From positions 121,889 through 185,888 of the forward strand of contig JAEWKK010000010.1 in the NCBI GenBank assembly GCA_023386045.1: a DNA stretch of 64,000 nt, written 5' to 3'. Below the pieces are notes generated by a model. It had not been told where the DNA came from. It made no database searches and saw only the letters and a program-made list of their open reading frames with translations. Made by a program: the position numbers and the translations under genes. This DNA is from Bacteroidota bacterium (GTDB taxonomy: Bacteria > Bacteroidota > Bacteroidia > Chitinophagales > Chitinophagaceae). Of the stretch, positions 43,917 to 52,092 are shown piece after piece (position 1 is the first letter of the stretch; each line of letters begins with the position of its first letter).

Positions 43917-46874
43917 ATGAAACTGAAGATCTTTTCGATCGCCCTTTTATCATTGGGCTTTATGGCCCTTTTGCTGCATTATACAAGAAACAGCCCATCC
44001 TCTCATTTTGAATCCGAAGTCCATGAAAATGAGGAATATGAAGAAGAAGAGGAAAAAGAAGCTTCCGCGGCCTTTGTAGAAGCACGGTTAAAATATGAAT
44101 TTGACATGCTCAAGGATCCTGTTACTGGAAAGATCCCCGAAGGCATTTTTGAAAAAGAAAGAGCTTTTGCCCGTACACTTCCCGAAAGAACAGCTGGCGA
44201 CCAGCAAAAACCATTTGCCCTCAACCAGTACATTCCTGCAGGTCCGAATAATATTGGCGGGAGAACCAGGGCAGTGGCCTATGACCTGCGCTTTAATGGA
44301 ACGACCAACAGGGTAATTATTGCAGGAAGTGTGAGCGGAGGTATCATGAGGTCAACAGATGGCGGAAACAGTTGGGCACTTGTAACTCCTGAAAACGACA
44401 TCCATAATTTTACTGCGCTGGCTCAGGATCCAAGGCCCGGATTTCAGGATACCTGGTATGCTGGTGGAGGTGAATTTGCCGGGAATAGTGCTTCAGATGT
44501 TGGTGCCCCTTACCTGGGTTATGGCATCTGGAAAACAGTTGATAATGGCGCTAGCTGGACCAAGCTTACGCTGAATGTTACCGATGTCAATGGATCCCCA
44601 CTGGGAACGGGTACGCTCCAGGCTTTTGATCATCCATTTGATATAGTTCACAGAATCCAGGTAAATCCCGTGAATGGAGATGTTTTTATTGCCGCCCATC
44701 GCAGGCTGGTGCGCAGCACAAACGGAGGTAATTCTTTTAATGTGGTATTTACCTCTGGTGCCGGAGCCAATTCAGCTAATGGCCAGATGGATGTAGTGAT
44801 CACACAGGCCGGCAGGGTTTATCTATCCGTCAATGGCGGCATACCAGACCCCTCGCTCAGGGGTGTCTGGGTATCAGCAAACGGAGATCCCAATACTTTC
44901 AGCCGGATTGCAGGAGGTCAAACACCCGGAGTGGATTCCATTCCAGGTTGGAGAGGTAACGATCCCGGGCAGGCTTCACGCCGGATCATCATGGCCCTGG
45001 CTCCCTCTGACAATAACATCCTGTATGTTTATTATCAGAATGGACTTTCCAGTGATCCACCTCAATTAAAGCCGGAAGCTGATCTTTTCAGGGTGAATAT
45101 TTCCGGAACCAGCTTTACCTGGACAAATCTCTCCGCCAACATGCCTGATTTTCCCGGTGGGAACAGAAGCGGCTCGGATCCGTTGACCGTTCAGGGAGGA
45201 TATGATATGGTAGTGGCGGTTCATCCCACCAATCCCAATTATGTATATGTGGGCGGCACCAATCTTTACCGCTCCTTTGATGGTTTTACCAGCACCACCA
45301 ATACCTCGTGGATCAATGGCTACCAGTCCAATTTTACCTATTCCCAGTATCCAAATGGGCATGCCGACATTCACAACCTGGTCTTCCTTCCTTCCAATCC
45401 CAATATTGCTATTTGTGCCAACGATGGAGGCATCCAGCAAACCACGGACATTTCAGCCATCACTGTTTCCTGGCAGCAGTTGCCCGGCTATCAAACCCTC
45501 CAGTGTTATAATGTGGCTATCGACCCGGGTGCCGGAAGAAATAATTTTGCATCGGGATCACAGGATAATGGAGTGAGGTTCCGCGATAAAACCGGCGTGC
45601 TGGGAACATCGCCGGCAGACAGCAATAATCACCAGCTTTTATTCAGTGCCGATGGCGCCTATGTTGGCATTTCGCTTGACAATGCCGGCACGCAATACCT
45701 ATATGAATCCATCCAGTTAGGCCGCCTTTACAGGTTGAGGCTCTCCGGAACTTCACAGCAGGCAGTAGAGATCACACCAGTGGGATTGACACCCAGTACA
45801 CCGGGATCTTCCAACCAGTTTGGAGAATTTGTAACCAACCTGAGACTGGAAGCCGATAATACGGACAATCTTTATTATGTCAATTTCAACCGGCTTTTCA
45901 GGACCACCTCGGCCAGTACGGTTACATCAAATACCTGGACGGAAATGACGGGTGTTTCAGCAGCCGTCAATCCTTCCAATCCCGGAGGAAACAATATCGC
46001 CATCCGCGGAATTGGATTCAGCCGGGGGCCTTACAGTTCCAATCATTCGCTATACCTGGGAACCACTAATGGAAAGATATTCAGGCTTGATAACCCGCAA
46101 AATGCTCCTGCCTCTACTACTCCCACAGAAATCACTCCGCCCGGACTCAGTGGTAATGTGCAGGATATTGCTGTGAATCCGAATGATGATAATGAGATCC
46201 TGGCTGTAGTTTCTAATTACAATGTGGTCAGTATTTGGTGGACGAGGAATGCCAAGGCCTTGAACCCTGTATGGAAAAATGCTGAAGGCAATCTTACCAT
46301 GCCTTCAGCAAGAAGTTGCGCCATCGTTGTGAAAAAAGACGCGAGCAATAATGCAATTACAGAATATTATGTTGGAACTTCTGTTGGATTGTACAGTGCT
46401 GTGAACCTGGGTTCTGTATTTGATAATGGGCAGACACCTTCCTGGCAAAGAGAAGGCGGGAATGTTTTGAACTATGCCGTAACTGTTTCCCTGGCTTACA
46501 GGCCCGTTGATAATGTTTTACTGATCGGTACTCATGGCAATGGCATCTACTATACATCCCTTGGCACTCCCAATTTTACGCCGCCGGTAAGTACGGGACT
46601 GCAGCCAGTAAGCAACGACCGCAATTTTATCAGGATGGTTTATCCCACCATGAGCAGTACAGGACAGATCCGTTTTGAAACAGGCCATATGCAGGGAATC
46701 CACAGGATCACAGTTGAACTGCATGATATGAATGGAAGACTGGTTCAAAGGAAAGAACTGCCTTATAGCAATGGGACAATAGAAATTTCCGCCCTGTCAA
46801 AAGGAAGTTATTTGTTAAACATCATGAGTGACAACAGGAAATACAGGCATGTACAAAAGATCATCAAACAATAA
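43917..46874 (+). CDS. Secreted Asp-box beta-propeller protein with type IX sorting domain
   Basis: The protein has 985 residues. It starts with a hydrophobic signal or anchor segment (LKIFSIALLSLGFMALLLHY), then a strongly acidic stretch (ENEEYEEEEEKE). The body has repeated Asp-box motifs (RSTDGGNSW, KTVDNGASW, RSTNGGNSF), as in sortilin/VPS10-like or sialidase-type beta-propellers, with two propellers plausible in about 100-880. The end (about 900-985, RITVELHDMNGRLVQRKELPY and so on) is a T9SS-type sorting domain. The ligand or activity is not identifiable. The next gene starts only 2 nt after its stop, so the two are co-translated. Confidence 0.87.
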   Translation: MKLKIFSIALLSLGFMALLLHYTRNSPSSHFESEVHENEEYEEEEEKEASAAFVEARLKYEFDMLKDPVTGKIPEGIFEKERAFARTLPERTAGDQQKPFALNQYIPAGPNNIGGRTRAVAYDLRFNGTTNRVIIAGSVSGGIMRSTDGGNSWALVTPENDIHNFTALAQDPRPGFQDTWYAGGGEFAGNSASDVGAPYLGYGIWKTVDNGASWTKLTLNVTDVNGSPLGTGTLQAFDHPFDIVHRIQVNPVNGDVFIAAHRRLVRSTNGGNSFNVVFTSGAGANSANGQMDVVITQAGRVYLSVNGGIPDPSLRGVWVSANGDPNTFSRIAGGQTPGVDSIPGWRGNDPGQASRRIIMALAPSDNNILYVYYQNGLSSDPPQLKPEADLFRVNISGTSFTWTNLSANMPDFPGGNRSGSDPLTVQGGYDMVVAVHPTNPNYVYVGGTNLYRSFDGFTSTTNTSWINGYQSNFTYSQYPNGHADIHNLVFLPSNPNIAICANDGGIQQTTDISAITVSWQQLPGYQTLQCYNVAIDPGAGRNNFASGSQDNGVRFRDKTGVLGTSPADSNNHQLLFSADGAYVGISLDNAGTQYLYESIQLGRLYRLRLSGTSQQAVEITPVGLTPSTPGSSNQFGEFVTNLRLEADNTDNLYYVNFNRLFRTTSASTVTSNTWTEMTGVSAAVNPSNPGGNNIAIRGIGFSRGPYSSNHSLYLGTTNGKIFRLDNPQNAPASTTPTEITPPGLSGNVQDIAVNPNDDNEILAVVSNYNVVSIWWTRNAKALNPVWKNAEGNLTMPSARSCAIVVKKDASNNAITEYYVGTSVGLYSAVNLGSVFDNGQTPSWQREGGNVLNYAVTVSLAYRPVDNVLLIGTHGNGIYYTSLGTPNFTPPVSTGLQPVSNDRNFIRMVYPTMSSTGQIRFETGHMQGIHRITVELHDMNGRLVQRKELPYSNGTIEISALSKGSYLLNIMSDNRKYRHVQKIIKQ

Positions 46875-46876
46875 AC

Positions 46877-47383
46877 ATGAAATATTTACTACTGATTGGC
46901 TTGGGCCTCATAGCTTTCATTACTTCCTCTGCGCAGGTGGAGGGTATGGCCAAGCTTTTCGGATTTAAGGAAGAAGTCATTGGTGGCGTCAATCCTTCCC
47001 ATATCGAAGAAAATGGTGAACAGGTGAACCGCAGTTCTACCGGACTCAACTATTACATTTACCTGCAGTCGGCTTCCAGGGTTTATCCTTCTGAAATCTG
47101 GATCAATGGCCAGCCCTTTGGAGCTAGTTTTCATACAGTAACCACTCCTGTTGAGAGACAGGAATTCAACCATCCTGATTCAGGAAAAACAGTTCTGGTG
47201 CCCAAAACAAATGAAAAGTTATTACAGCTGGTGCCCATAGCGGCGGTAGAAAGCAAGCTTACGCAAAAGGGAAAATCTTTGGCAGCAAAAAATGAACTGG
47301 TAGTGATCTACAAACAGGATGGCCGCTTTTATTACAACGTACTTGATCGGCTGAAACCCCTGGTACCAGTGGCACTTCAATAA
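46877..47383 (+). CDS. Secreted small protein paired with the beta-propeller protein
   Basis: The protein has 168 residues with a signal peptide (MKYLLLIGLGLIAFITSSAQ). The remainder is beta-rich (LNYYIYLQSASRVYPSEIWINGQ) with no recognised motif and a short tail (LKPLVPVALQ). Because it begins 2 nt after the beta-propeller gene, it probably works with that protein, for instance as a periplasmic partner. This is inferred from position only. A hairpin follows at 47390. Confidence 0.65.
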   Translation: MKYLLLIGLGLIAFITSSAQVEGMAKLFGFKEEVIGGVNPSHIEENGEQVNRSSTGLNYYIYLQSASRVYPSEIWINGQPFGASFHTVTTPVERQEFNHPDSGKTVLVPKTNEKLLQLVPIAAVESKLTQKGKSLAAKNELVVIYKQDGRFYYNVLDRLKPLVPVALQ

Positions 47384-47389
47384 AAAAAC

Positions 47390-47413
47390 AAGGCTGGTAA
47401 GAATACCAGCCTT
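47390..47413. terminator. Hairpin, possible terminator after the small secreted gene
   Basis: AAGGCTGGTA, loop AGAA and TACCAGCCTT form a perfect 10-bp stem 6 nt after the stop. The T tract on the plus strand is weak (TTTAACC); the longer T run is on the minus strand, where no gene needs it. The terminator call is therefore tentative. Confidence 0.5.
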
Positions 47414-47562
47414 TAACCTAAACCGTCCGACTAAAATATTTTTGAGTAATTAATTTCTGTAAGAGTTTTTTCAAGTTCTATGCCAAATGAGGACTTTTGT
47501 GGATAAGTTTAAAACGAAAGACCATCGCCTTTCATTTTCTGTAAATTGTTAAAACTCTGTTC

Positions 47563-48303
47563 ATGGCTTTGTTACCCTGGCAAAAAGGAATTGTTACGAG
47601 AGTAGAGAACGAATCTTCCAACACACGCCGCTATTGGATCCAGCTTCCAGAGCTGGAGCGCTTTGATTTTGAACCCGGACAGTTTGTTACCATCGACCTT
47701 CCGATACACGAAAAACCAAATAAAAGATGGAGAAGTTATTCTATTGCTTCATGGCCAGACGGGACAAATGTTTTTGAATTGTTGATTGTTTTACTCGAAG
47801 GTGGAGTAGGCTCCTCATATTTTTTTCATGAAATAAAACCCGGATCAGCATTAACCCTTAGAGGCCCGCTCGGAGTTTTCACGCTTCCAAAGCAAATCGA
47901 CAAAGACCTTTATTTTATTTGCACGGGAACCGGCATTGCTCCCTTTCGAAGCATGCTGCATCATATCAAAAATCACCAGTTACCGCACAAAGAGATCTAC
48001 CTGCTTTTTGGCACCCGCACCAAAAATGACCTGCTGTATTTCGATGAAATGAAAAGACTGGAAACAGAAATCGAAGGCTTTCATTACATCCCAACGTTGT
48101 CAAGGGAACAATGGGATGGCTGCTGTGGGTATGTGCACGCCATTTATGAAAACCTGGTGCATGAAAAGATGCAGGGCGGCACTGAAGTTCCTGAAGCGCA
48201 GTTTTATTTATGTGGCTGGAAGAATATGGTGGACGAAGCCAAAACCAGGATCCTGGAACTGGGATACGATAAAAAAGCCGTACACCTGGAATTGTACGGC
48301 TGA
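47563..48303 (+). CDS. Ferredoxin-NADP+ reductase-type flavoprotein
   Basis: This FAD enzyme passes electrons between NAD(P)H and a small redox carrier in the cytoplasm. It has 246 residues: a FAD-binding beta-barrel with RSYSIAS (about 57-63), and a nucleotide-binding domain with GTGIAPFRSM (about 127-136) and the C-terminal LCGWKNMVDEAK. There is no iron-sulphur domain. It is shorter than plant-type reductases and resembles bacterial FNR or the reductase parts of oxygenases. The partner is unknown. Its last codons contain a hairpin that serves as a terminator for the converging glyS. Confidence 0.85.
   Translation: MALLPWQKGIVTRVENESSNTRRYWIQLPELERFDFEPGQFVTIDLPIHEKPNKRWRSYSIASWPDGTNVFELLIVLLEGGVGSSYFFHEIKPGSALTLRGPLGVFTLPKQIDKDLYFICTGTGIAPFRSMLHHIKNHQLPHKEIYLLFGTRTKNDLLYFDEMKRLETEIEGFHYIPTLSREQWDGCCGYVHAIYENLVHEKMQGGTEVPEAQFYLCGWKNMVDEAKTRILELGYDKKAVHLELYG
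48270..48301 (-). terminator. glyS terminator inside the 3' end of the reductase gene
   Basis: On the minus strand, AGCCGTACA, an 8-nt loop and TGTACGGCT are followed by six T. It begins 20 nt after the glyS stop. The stem overlaps the last eight codons and the stop codon of the reductase gene on the opposite strand. Confidence 0.8.
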
Positions 48304-48320
48304 TATTTTATAGCTGATGT

Positions 48321-49808
48321 TTAAGACAGCGATTTCAAAACGATGTTTTTGATTTCATCTACCGAAATCCTTTCCTGCAACATGGAATCTCTGTAGCGAA
48401 TGGTAACCGTATTATCTTCCTTTGTCTGGTGATCTACTGTAATGCAGAAAGGCGTTCCCAGCGCATCCATCCTCCTGTAACGCTTACCGATTGTATCCTT
48501 CTCCTCGTAAAAACATTTGAACAGTGGTTTGCAATCATCCATGATCTTCCTTGCAATTTCAGGAAGCCCGTCTTTTTTCAATAGAGGAAGAATGGCCAGT
48601 TTGATGGGTGCCAGCTTTGGAGGAAATTTGAGCACTACCCTGCTATCCTTTTTGCCCGGGGTTCCATCTTCTCCCGCTGGCTGGCTCAGGTCCTGCTCTT
48701 CATAGGCTTCGCTCAGTATCAGCATCACGGTACGGTCAACTCCAATCGAAGTTTCGATCACGTAGGGAATGTAATTGCCAAAAGGTTTACCCGTGGCAGG
48801 ATCAATATCATTATCGAAATACTGCATTTTCTTTTTGCTGTATTCCTGGTGATTGCGCAGGTCAAAATCAGTGCGTGAATGGATGCCCTCCACTTCCTTG
48901 AAGCCGATAGGAAAATTGTATTCAATATCGCAGGCAGCATCGGCATAGTGTGCCAGCTTCACGTGATCATGAAAACGATATTTATCGGCGCTGATGCCAA
49001 GGCCAAGATGCCATTTCATCCTTTCCGCTTTCCAGTATTCGTACCATTCTTTCTGTGTGCCAGGACGAATAAAGAACTGCATCTCCATCTGTTCAAATTC
49101 GCGCATGCGGAAAATGAACTGTCTTGCCACGATCTCGTTACGAAATGCCTTTCCAATCTGGGCAATACCAAAAGGAATTTTCATCCTCCCGGTTTTTTGG
49201 ACATTGAGAAAATTGACAAAAATGCCCTGGGCAGTTTCAGGCCTGAGGTAAACGATATTGTCTTCTTCATCGCTGGCCACTGCGCCAAATTCAGTGGAGA
49301 ACATGAGGTTGAACTGGCGTACATCTGTCCAGTTGCAGGTGCCACTCACCACGCAAACGATCTTGTTATTTTCAATCAGGGTTTTGAGACCGGTATAATC
49401 GTTTTTTGCGAGCAGTTCATCCATTTCTTTCAGAAGAATTTCGCCCTGTTCGGCATGTCCCTGCTTCTCCAGTTCTTCTGCTTTGGCTTCTATGATGTGA
49501 TCAACACGATAGCGTTTCTTACTATCCTTATTATCGATCATGGGATCACTGAAATTGTCAACGTGACCACTGGCCTTCCAGGTAGTGGGATGCATGAAAA
49601 TGGCCGCATCGATACCCACAATGTTCTCGTACATGCGTGTCATGCTCATCCACCAATGATCCTTGATGTTCTTTTTTAACTCACTGCCCCATTGTCCATA
49701 ATCGTAAACAGCACCTAAACCATCGTAGATTTCAGAGGAAGGAAAAATAAAACCATACTCCTTGCAATGCGAAATGATCGCCTGAAACCTGTTATTATCT
49801 GTAACCAT
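48321..49808 (-). CDS. glyS: Glycine--tRNA ligase, homodimeric type
   Basis: This class II synthetase charges tRNA-Gly. The ATG at 49808 (MVTDNNRFQAIISHCKEYGF) gives 495 residues. A longer frame begins at 49931, but its 41 extra residues are heptamer-repeat peptide (HHTSPLTIPHHSPL type) and must be left out. Motifs are YDYGQWGSELKKNI, the class II motif 2 loop FRNEIVARQFIFRMREFEQME, motif 3 IETSIGVDRTVMLIL, and a C-terminal anticodon domain. The alpha-dimer type (as in Thermus and Gram-positives) is used, not the two-subunit form. The -7 box is only 5 nt before the ATG. Confidence 0.96.
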   Translation of the reverse strand: MVTDNNRFQAIISHCKEYGFIFPSSEIYDGLGAVYDYGQWGSELKKNIKDHWWMSMTRMYENIVGIDAAIFMHPTTWKASGHVDNFSDPMIDNKDSKKRYRVDHIIEAKAEELEKQGHAEQGEILLKEMDELLAKNDYTGLKTLIENNKIVCVVSGTCNWTDVRQFNLMFSTEFGAVASDEEDNIVYLRPETAQGIFVNFLNVQKTGRMKIPFGIAQIGKAFRNEIVARQFIFRMREFEQMEMQFFIRPGTQKEWYEYWKAERMKWHLGLGISADKYRFHDHVKLAHYADAACDIEYNFPIGFKEVEGIHSRTDFDLRNHQEYSKKKMQYFDNDIDPATGKPFGNYIPYVIETSIGVDRTVMLILSEAYEEQDLSQPAGEDGTPGKKDSRVVLKFPPKLAPIKLAILPLLKKDGLPEIARKIMDDCKPLFKCFYEEKDTIGKRYRRMDALGTPFCITVDHQTKEDNTVTIRYRDSMLQERISVDEIKNIVLKSLS

Positions 49809-49813
49809 GGGCG

Positions 49814-49821
49814 CAAAAGTA
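49814..49821 (-). promoter_or_regulatory. Predicted -7 promoter element of glyS
   Basis: TACTTTTG on the minus strand fits TAnnTTTG and ends 5 nt before the ATG, so the mRNA is probably leaderless. The -33 region would fall at the edge of the heptamer array. Confidence 0.5.
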
Positions 49822-49830
49822 GGATGAAAA

Positions 49831-49917
49831 GGGGAATGGTGAGTGGTCAGTGGTGAGTGGTGAGGTATGGTGAGTGGTGAGGTATGGTGAATAGTGAGTG
49901 GTAAGTGGTCAGTATCC
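49831..49917. repeat. GGTGAGT heptamer array upstream of glyS
   Basis: GGTGAGT, GGTCAGT, GGTGAGT, GGTGAGG, TATGGTGAGT and variants read outward from glyS and end AGTATCCTGG. The array begins about 22 nt upstream of the glyS ATG. Confidence 0.85.
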
Positions 49918-50162
49918 TGGGGAACAAACATTTTTATGTTTACTGATACTTATAATTTGCTTTGATGAAGATTCAACTCTACACTATACGCCATAAGCCA
50001 TATGCCCTGTGCTTTTCGCCATATACAGTATGCTATACGCCATAAACCATAAGCCAACATCCAGTTGCAACAAATCAGTTGGTAATTACGACCAAAAGAA
50101 CCTTAAACCTTAAACTCTTAAACCTTAAACAGCAAAGCAGGACGCTTACTAACTCGGAAACC
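49918..50162. repeat. GGCTTAT/GGCGTAT and GGTTTAA heptamer arrays after hemJ
   Basis: Read on the minus strand, outward from hemJ, this has GTTTAAG-type heptamers (50099-50131) and then GGCTTAT, GGTTTAT, GGCGTAT, AGCATAC, GGCATAT, GGCTTAT, GGCGTAT (49990-50055). An AT-rich unique stretch (49930-49985) separates it from the glyS array. No gene is present. Confidence 0.7.
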
Positions 50163-50711
50163 CTACCCCCTCAACCTTTTATAAATCCTTATCGCCAGCA
50201 TCAAAATAATAATAAACCCTACAAGTCCCGCCAGTCCCCAAACCCAGCTGATGGTCTGCTTCACCGAAGCAAGGATGACAATGGCCACCAGGAATACAGT
50301 AGCTACTTCATTCCACATTCTCAATTGCTGGGAGGAGTATTTGAAAATTCCCTTTGCTTCCTGTTTGTAAAGCGTATGCAGCGTGAAGTGATAAACATAA
50401 AGCAGCACCACGAAAATCAGTTTGATAAACAACCAGCTGTCAGTCCCCAACACTAATGAACGGTACCATTGAAAATCGGAATGAAACATCACCCAGGGAC
50501 CGAAGATCAATGTCAGTATCGCTGAAGGCCAGGTGATGCCCAGCCACAACCTCCTGATCATTATGCCCAGTTGATTTTGAAGGATGGATCTTTCAGGTTC
50601 TGGTTTTTCGTTTGCCTCTGTATTGTAGATATACAAACGAACAATGTAGAACATGCCTGCAAACCAGGTCACCACAAAAATGATATGAAGTGCTTTGATG
50701 TAAGAATACAT
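50163..50711 (-). CDS. hemJ: Protoporphyrinogen IX oxidase HemJ
   Basis: HemJ is a heme-binding membrane protein that oxidises protoporphyrinogen IX to protoporphyrin IX in organisms without HemG or HemY. The protein has 182 residues and about five membrane helices. The N-terminal YIKALHIIFVVTWFAGMFYIVRLYIYN has the conserved His9, and IMIRRLWLGITWPSAILTL and TDSWLFIKLIFVVLLYVYHF follow. Its position beside hemH and the rest of the heme genes supports the call. A GGTGAAT array begins 2 nt upstream of the ATG, leaving no repeat-free room for a leader. Confidence 0.9.
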   Translation of the reverse strand: MYSYIKALHIIFVVTWFAGMFYIVRLYIYNTEANEKPEPERSILQNQLGIMIRRLWLGITWPSAILTLIFGPWVMFHSDFQWYRSLVLGTDSWLFIKLIFVVLLYVYHFTLHTLYKQEAKGIFKYSSQQLRMWNEVATVFLVAIVILASVKQTISWVWGLAGLVGFIIILMLAIRIYKRLRG

Positions 50712-50712
50712 A

Positions 50713-50795
50713 ATGGTGAATGGTGAATGGTGAGTTGTGAGTAGTTTATAGTTAGTAGTTAATAATTAGTATTTAGTAGTTAGTCGGGTGGTGAA
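50713..50795. repeat. Heptamer array abutting the hemJ start
   Basis: GGTGAAT, GGTGAAT, GGTGAGT and TGTGAGT give way to an AGTTAGT/AGTTAAT/AATTAGT/ATTTAGT/AGTTAGT series, reading outward from hemJ. Confidence 0.75.
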
Positions 50796-50855
50796 TAGGT
50801 AGTACAATATATTGAACATTTTTTTGTGGGCTGACCAGTTTTGACTTTGCTTTTA

Positions 50856-51905
50856 TTATTGATCTTCGAGGACCATTTCCCTGCTGCCGGCATTATACTC
50901 TTTCACCCATTTGGCCAGGGCACTCACCCATAAAGGATGCACATTGAGACAGGGAATCATTTCAAAATTTTCACCACCATTATGAAAAAAGATCTCCTTG
51001 CCTTCCTCTGCAATTTCTTCCAGGGTTTCCAGGCAATCGCTGACAAAAGCCGGACAAACCACCAGCACCCGCTTCACTCCTTCTTTTGGCAATTGCTCAA
51101 GTCGTGCAGCAGTATAGGGTTGAAGCCAGGGATCCCTTCCTAATCTTGACTGAAATGAAAAGCCCCATTTTTCTTTTGGTATGCCCAGTCTTTCTGTAAC
51201 CAGCTTTGTGGTGGTCCAGCACTGATGGCGATAACAATACTGGTGTGCTTCTGATGGAACATCACAGCAATTAGGCGTTTTCAGGCAGTGATTGCCGGTG
51301 ATGTCACCCTTATAAATATGTCGTTCGGGAACTCCATGGTAGGAAAACAGCATCTGGTCAAAATCACCTTCCAGGTGTGGCCTGATGCTATCACAAAGCG
51401 CTTCGATATAATCTTCGTTGTTATAATAGGGTTTGATGGTAGTTAATTTGAATTTATAGCCTCCCTTGCGATGTTGCTCCTTTGCATATTCAACCGCAGT
51501 TTCGTAAGAGCTTATGGCGTAATGTGGATACATGGGAATGGCAATGACTTCTTCCAGGTCCGGATTTTTTTCCAACAGATGATCAAAAGCCGCACGGGGT
51601 GATGGGTTTCCATAACGCATGGCAATGGCAACCGGTTCTTCAATTTCTTTTCTCAAAGCTTCGCGAAGCTGTTTGCTAATGACGATCAGCGGAGATCCGG
51701 GCGGTGTCCAGATGGATTCATAGGCCTTTGCTGATTTCGGTGCCCTGAAAGGAACAATGATCCCTTTAACCAGCAGGGCGCGCAAAAGCCAGGGTTTGTC
51801 AATAACCCTTTCGTCCATAAGAAATTCATCGAGATAACGCTTGACGTCCTTCACCGATGTGGAATCAGGTGATCCCAGGTTCATTAAAACAACAGCTTTT
51901 TTCAT
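50856..51905 (-). CDS. hemH: Ferrochelatase
   Basis: Ferrochelatase inserts iron into protoporphyrin IX, the last step of heme synthesis. The ATG at 51905 (MKKAVVLMNLGSPDST) gives 349 residues; the upstream in-frame extension is not needed. Motifs are the LMNLGSPDS start, the catalytic His in LFSYHGVPERH (near 186), and SRLGRDPWLQPYT. A Cys-rich stretch (CLKTPNCCDVPSE, then YCYRHQC) follows the active site. The gene is divergent from hemA, sharing a short intergenic region with two separate -7 boxes. Confidence 0.96.
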   Translation of the reverse strand: MKKAVVLMNLGSPDSTSVKDVKRYLDEFLMDERVIDKPWLLRALLVKGIIVPFRAPKSAKAYESIWTPPGSPLIVISKQLREALRKEIEEPVAIAMRYGNPSPRAAFDHLLEKNPDLEEVIAIPMYPHYAISSYETAVEYAKEQHRKGGYKFKLTTIKPYYNNEDYIEALCDSIRPHLEGDFDQMLFSYHGVPERHIYKGDITGNHCLKTPNCCDVPSEAHQYCYRHQCWTTTKLVTERLGIPKEKWGFSFQSRLGRDPWLQPYTAARLEQLPKEGVKRVLVVCPAFVSDCLETLEEIAEEGKEIFFHNGGENFEMIPCLNVHPLWVSALAKWVKEYNAGSREMVLEDQ

Positions 51906-51924
51906 GCATTTTCCTGAATGAGTG

Positions 51925-51932
51925 CAAATGTA
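51925..51932 (-). promoter_or_regulatory. Predicted -7 promoter element of hemH
   Basis: TACATTTG on the minus strand fits TAnnTTTG and ends 19 nt before the hemH ATG. Confidence 0.45.
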
Positions 51933-52059
51933 AAATCGGATTGACAACTCATCTCCTAAAATGTTCAATTGATCTTCCTCATTTCACAAGCTGATGAAAA
52001 TCAACGGTTCAAATGACAGAGCAATGACAGAGATTTTAGGCTTGTGCGGTTTGCGAAAT

Positions 52060-52067
52060 TACTTTTG
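52060..52067 (+). promoter_or_regulatory. Predicted -7 promoter element of the hemACDE(F) operon
   Basis: TACTTTTG fits TAnnTTTG and ends 25 nt before the hemA ATG. A TTTTAG about 20 nt upstream may replace the -33 TTTG. Confidence 0.45.
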
Positions 52068-52092
52068 TGTCGTGATCGTTGACCAACATAAA

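Noticed and set aside
50079..50456. 125-residue plus-strand frame opposite hemJ
   Set aside because: It starts in the GGTTTAA array and runs antisense to the clear hemJ coding sequence.
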